Origin: Acidobacteriota bacterium
Lineage (GTDB): Bacteria; Acidobacteriota; Vicinamibacteria; Vicinamibacterales; CAVVIG01
DNA: 8,157 nt
Assembly: GCA_003222555.1 (NCBI GenBank)
Contig: QHWL01000052.1
Span: forward strand, 1 to 8,157
Direction: 5' to 3'
Part shown: positions 5,470-8,157 of the stretch, piece by piece
Layout: the number at the start of each line of letters is the position of its first letter
How positions within the stretch are numbered: the first letter of the stretch is position 1
The notes under the pieces: model-generated
Database searches by the model: none
The model's input: the letters and a program-made list of their open reading frames with translations, nothing else
Told to the model about the DNA's origin: nothing
Translations under genes and position numbers: made by a program

Positions 5470-6600
5470 ATGCGCCTCCTCGCTGCATGGCCGCTGCTTG
5501 CTCTTGTCATGGGACCGCTCGGACAGGCCCCTTCCCAGCCGCGGGCGAAGATCGACGTCTCGAAGCTTGGCCCCCAGGTCGGCCAGCGAGTTCCAGCGTT
5601 CAGCCTGAAGGATCAGACCGGGACTATCCAGACGCTCGAGTCGATCATGGGGCCCAAGGGCGTTATGCTGGTTTTCTTACGCTCTGCCGATTGGTGACCC
5701 TACTGCAAGACGCAGCTGGTCGAGCTGCAGGCTCAGGTGAAAGAGCTCCACGACAAGGGATTGGGGCTCGCCGGCATCAGCTACGATTCAACTGAGATTC
5801 TCGCGGCGTTCAGCCAGCAGCACGGGATCTCTTTCCCTCTGCTGTCGGATCCTGGTTCGGCCACGATCAAGGCGTACGGCATTCTCAACACGGTCGCGGA
5901 GGAGGCTCTGGGGCCCAACGGCAAAGATCCCGCGGTCGTCGCCGACACCAAGGTGTATGCCACGGTGGCTGGAGTGTCCGACCGATTGCACGGGATTCCA
6001 TTCCCGGGCACCTTCGTCCTCGACCGGCAGGGCCGTGTCACGGCGCGGTTCTTCGAAGACTTCTTCCGGGAAAGGAACACCGTCTCCGGCATGATGCTGA
6101 AGCTCGGCACAGGCCGGCCCTCGGTTCAGGGAACCCAGATTTCGACAGCCCATCTGGAGATCAAAACTTACCCGAGCGATGCGGCGGTCGCGTTGGGTAA
6201 TCGCTTCGCTCTCGTCCTCGAGGTGACGCCACACCCGCGGATGCACGTCTATGCACCTGGTGCCACGGGCTATCGGGTTATTGGGCTGACCGTCGCGCCG
6301 CAACCGTTCGTACGCGTGCTTCCGACCCGGTATCCCGCTTCGGAGATCTATTTCTTCAAGCCGCTCAACGAGCGTGTGCCCGTTTATCAGAAGCCGTTCA
6401 CGCTGTTACAAGAGGTCGTCCCTGAAGTGACGCAGGAGGCGGAAGCGGCGTTTCGCGGAAAAGACACCCTCACTCTTACCGGCACTCTCGAGTACCAGGC
6501 CTGCGACGACAAGCTGTGCTTCAACCCGGCCTCGGTGCCGCTGACATGGCAGCTGACGCTCAGGCCATTTGTCACTGAGCGGCCGGTTCGTCAACAGTAG
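5470..6600 (+). CDS. Probable selenoprotein: exported UxxC redoxin fused to a DsbD-alpha-like domain, Sec at TGA 5695-5697
   Basis: This is one open frame of 376 residues interrupted only by TGA at codon 76. Residues 1-20 or so (MRLLAAWPLLALVMG...) form a signal peptide or anchor. An AhpC/TSA-type redoxin domain spans about 35-200: QRVPAFSLKDQTG, MLVFLRSADW-U76-PY-C79-KTQLVELQ, LAGISYDSTEI, FPLLSDPG and PGTFVLDRQGRV. Position 76 is the first Cys of the CxxC site in relatives, so reading TGA as selenocysteine gives a UPYC centre. From about 225 onward is a DsbD N-terminal-like domain: HVYAPG near its start, then YQAC345-DDKLC350-FNP, equivalent to the Cys pair of DsbD-alpha. The protein is probably a periplasmic peroxidase or thiol oxidoreductase, with the second domain passing electrons to U76/C79 (inference). 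The start has AGAGG at 5454-5458 and a promoter at 5398-5426. A nonsense mutation is the alternative, but the SECIS-like hairpin argues against it. Without Sec decoding it would be annotated as two genes, with a false start at 5737. Confidence 0.85.
5695..5728 (+). promoter_or_regulatory. Sec UGA codon with bacterial SECIS-like hairpin
   Basis: The UGA (5695-5697) is followed by C, the same context as in E. coli fdhF. Fourteen bases later a perfect 6-bp stem forms between GCAGCU (5712-5717) and AGCUGC (5723-5728), closing the loop GGUCG (5718-5722). The first loop G is 21 bases after the UGA. In fdhF, SelB recognises G and U in a GGUC loop at nearly the same distance (established knowledge). 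The lower stem is not well paired, as is common in bacterial SECIS elements. Folding and SelB binding were not computed. Confidence 0.75.
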
Positions 6601-6651
6601 GAAACCGGGTATACTGTGCCGATTTCGACGAGGTCCGGCATGTCCGGGTGA

Positions 6652-6774
6652 AGAGCCTGTGAAAAAATGCGACCTCGAACGCAGAGCTCGCAGCGCACGC
6701 TGAGAAATCCTTGGGCATTTCATCTCTGCGGCCTCTGCGGTCTCTGCGTTTAACGTGATTTGTTCACAAGCTCT
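6652..6774. repeat. 123-bp foldback element, 'cgcagag' type
   Basis: The two halves are imperfect inverted copies. The outer ends AGAGCCTGTGAA (6652-6663) and TTCACAAGCTCT (6763-6774) pair with one mismatch. Inside, AACGCAGAG (6678-6686) pairs with CTCTGCGTT (6742-6750), and GAGAAAT pairs with ATTTCATCTC around the centre near 6705-6725. There is no coding capacity. It may be a miniature non-autonomous mobile element or a transcript-stabilising hairpin between the redoxin and amidohydrolase genes. A second, one-armed copy is at 5326-5355. Confidence 0.65.
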
Positions 6775-6839
6775 GAAGCGGGACACTACGTACGAAATGG
6801 CCGGTACTTGACCCAGTGTTTCTGCCGGAGGGTTACGCG

Positions 6840-8157
6840 ATGCAATGCAAATCTGTGTTGTTGACGGCGCTCGGGATATTGAGCGTTTCGAGTGCGCTTT
6901 GGGCGCAGGGCGCCGGCGGGCCTGGCGATCCCTGGCGAGGAGCGGGCCCGCAACCGTGTTATGGGCCTTACGGCGGCGTACGTCAATGCCCTCCGGCTCC
7001 TCGAACGGTCGCGGTCCGCGCGGGCCGCTTGCTCGACACCAACACCGGTCAGATGCTCACCAGACAGGTTGTGCTCCTTCAGGGCGAGCGAATTACCGCG
7101 GTGGGGCCCGAGGGTCAGGTCACGATACCGGCCGGATCGCAGGTGATTGACCTCAGCGGGGCGACGGTTCTGCCCGGCTTGATCGACGCCCATACGCACA
7201 TGTTCAACCAGCGCGGAAAAATGACGGCGGAAGCTTCGCTGCTTATCGCCGTTCAAAACGCGCGATCCGACCTGCTTGCGGGCTTTACCGCAGCGCGCGA
7301 CATGAGCTCTCACGGCAACGGATACAACGACGTGGAAATGCGTAATGCGATCAATCAGGGCACGATCGACGGCCCCAGGTATCAAGTGTCGGGCCGGGGA
7401 ATCGTTTGGGGGGCGCAACCTCCGAACCCGGCAGCTCCGCCGAACCCACTAGCCAGCGCGGTGGTCCGCTCGGTTGACGAAGCACGGGCAGCCGTCCGCG
7501 CGGAGATCGAACATGGCGCGGATTGGATCAAGCTGTTCCCGGCGGGAGGATACTCTTTCACGGCCACGGGCCAGGACCAATACGAAGTCACCTATCCGTT
7601 GCCTGTCCTACAAGCGCTGATTGACGAAACGCATCGCCTCGGCCACAAAACCGGCTGCCACGTTTATGGAGGCGAGGGACAGAAAAACGCCATCATCGCC
7701 GGCTGCGACACGATCGAGCACGGGTTTGGCTTGAACCAGGAACAAGTCGACATGATGGTCGCAAAGAACCTCTACTACGATCCGACCCTCATTCGTTACA
7801 TGGAACCCTACATGGACGATAACGACAAGAAAAACACCGGCGGCAAGTACCGGATGATTCCCATTTTTGAGAAGGCCGCGACGATGGCCGCCGCCACCAA
7901 GGGAATCAAAGTGATGATGGGCAGCGGAGCCGACGGCTCTACTTATGTTCACGGGACACAGGCCCTCGACTTTGAGGCGCTGGTGAAGCGTGCTCACCTG
8001 AGTCCGGTGAGAGCCATCCAGGCTGGAACCACAATCAACGCTGAAGTAATGGGATGGAAGGACCAGATCGGGTCGGTCGAGAAGGGTAAATACGCCGATC
8101 TCATCGCCGTTTCCGGGGACCCGCTGCAGGACATTACCGAACTTCAACGAGTGAAAT
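6840..8157 (+). CDS. Exported metal-dependent amidohydrolase (imidazolonepropionase-like), 3' end cut by the window
   Basis: The frame is open for 439 codons to the window edge. Residues 1-23 (MQCKSVLLTALGILSVSSAL, then WAQ) are a signal peptide, so the enzyme is periplasmic or secreted. A Gly/Pro-rich linker with Cys40 and Cys50 follows. The composite beta-domain and TIM-barrel of the COG1228 amidohydrolases begins near residue 55 (VAVRAGRLLDTNTG). Metal ligands are visible: H118 and H120 in LPGLIDAHTHM, K231 in GADWIKLF (probably carbamylated), H274 in GCHVYGGEG, H294 in TIEHGFG, and D365 in GSGADGSTYVHG, six residues before the usual HG. The end (GSVEKGKYADLIAVSGDPLQD) is the standard closing beta-strand, so few residues are missing. 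Close relatives hydrolyse Xaa-Pro or other N-acyl dipeptides and cyclic amides, so the substrate cannot be named. The ATG at 6840 has GGAGGG at 6827-6832, 7 bases away. Confidence 0.92.
   Translation, partial: MQCKSVLLTALGILSVSSALWAQGAGGPGDPWRGAGPQPCYGPYGGVRQCPPAPRTVAVRAGRLLDTNTGQMLTRQVVLLQGERITAVGPEGQVTIPAGSQVIDLSGATVLPGLIDAHTHMFNQRGKMTAEASLLIAVQNARSDLLAGFTAARDMSSHGNGYNDVEMRNAINQGTIDGPRYQVSGRGIVWGAQPPNPAAPPNPLASAVVRSVDEARAAVRAEIEHGADWIKLFPAGGYSFTATGQDQYEVTYPLPVLQALIDETHRLGHKTGCHVYGGEGQKNAIIAGCDTIEHGFGLNQEQVDMMVAKNLYYDPTLIRYMEPYMDDNDKKNTGGKYRMIPIFEKAATMAAATKGIKVMMGSGADGSTYVHGTQALDFEALVKRAHLSPVRAIQAGTTINAEVMGWKDQIGSVEKGKYADLIAVSGDPLQDITELQRVK

Noticed and set aside
5695..5697. Nonsense mutation that makes the redoxin a pseudogene
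   Set aside because: Not excluded, but less likely: the stop is TGA, falls exactly on the catalytic Cys, has a GGUC-loop hairpin at SECIS distance, and the remaining 300 codons are undamaged.
6610..6615. TATACT as a -10 box for the amidohydrolase
   Set aside because: No reasonable -35 lies 16-18 bases upstream (TTCGTC at 6587 is poor), and it is 225 bases from the gene with the foldback between.
6786..8147. Minus-strand frames 6786-7418 and 7608-8147
   Set aside because: Both are antisense to the amidohydrolase, whose metal-ligand motifs and signal peptide are unambiguous.

Overview
The window is GC-rich, densely coded DNA from a Gram-negative bacterium. Signal-peptide proteins, an outer-membrane barrel, a bacilliredoxin, an imidazolonepropionase-like amidohydrolase and a short coiled-coil protein of a type I associate with Acidobacteriota together suggest that phylum, perhaps a Vicinamibacteria-like lineage. 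This assignment is inference from gene content and was not checked by any search.

Layout. A SAM methyltransferase gene (119-756, +) carries a one-base frameshift and is followed by a small coiled-coil protein (814-1122, +). A beta-barrel outer-membrane protein (1130-1840 or 1130-1669, -) converges on it. Next comes a minus-strand pair with a 14-bp gap: a frameshifted HGSNAT/COG4299-type membrane acyltransferase (2406-3520) and a BrxA/BrxB bacilliredoxin (1945-2391). An imperfect foldback repeat (3531-3611) lies just upstream of the acyltransferase. A small zinc-ribbon protein (3662-3904, -) is divergent from an OFA-family MFS transporter (4099-5310, +), and the spacer between them holds a TATAAT promoter and a pair of mutually exclusive hairpins. 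A redoxin gene follows (5470-6600, +), then a 123-bp foldback element (6652-6774), then a secreted metal-dependent amidohydrolase (6840 to the window end, +) that is cut by the edge.

The main result is the redoxin gene. One reading frame from 5470 to 6600 is interrupted only by a TGA at 5695-5697, exactly where the first Cys of a thioredoxin-type CPYC motif should be (SADW-U-PYCK). Directly downstream is a perfect 6-bp hairpin with a GGUCG loop, at the distance and with the GGUC loop sequence known from bacterial SECIS elements such as E. coli fdhF. I read this as a 376-residue selenoprotein: signal peptide, UxxC redoxin domain, and a C-terminal DsbD-alpha-like domain with its own Cys pair. 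Standard annotation would cut it into two pieces. With the bacilliredoxin, the window holds two thiol/selenol redox proteins. No Sec machinery (selA, selB, selC, selD) is present here.

The two frameshifts (near 607-609 and 3441-3444) both look like loss of one base from a C or G run. Sequencing error is therefore as likely as real gene decay. The redoxin TGA is different: it is a codon change with the frame intact on both sides.
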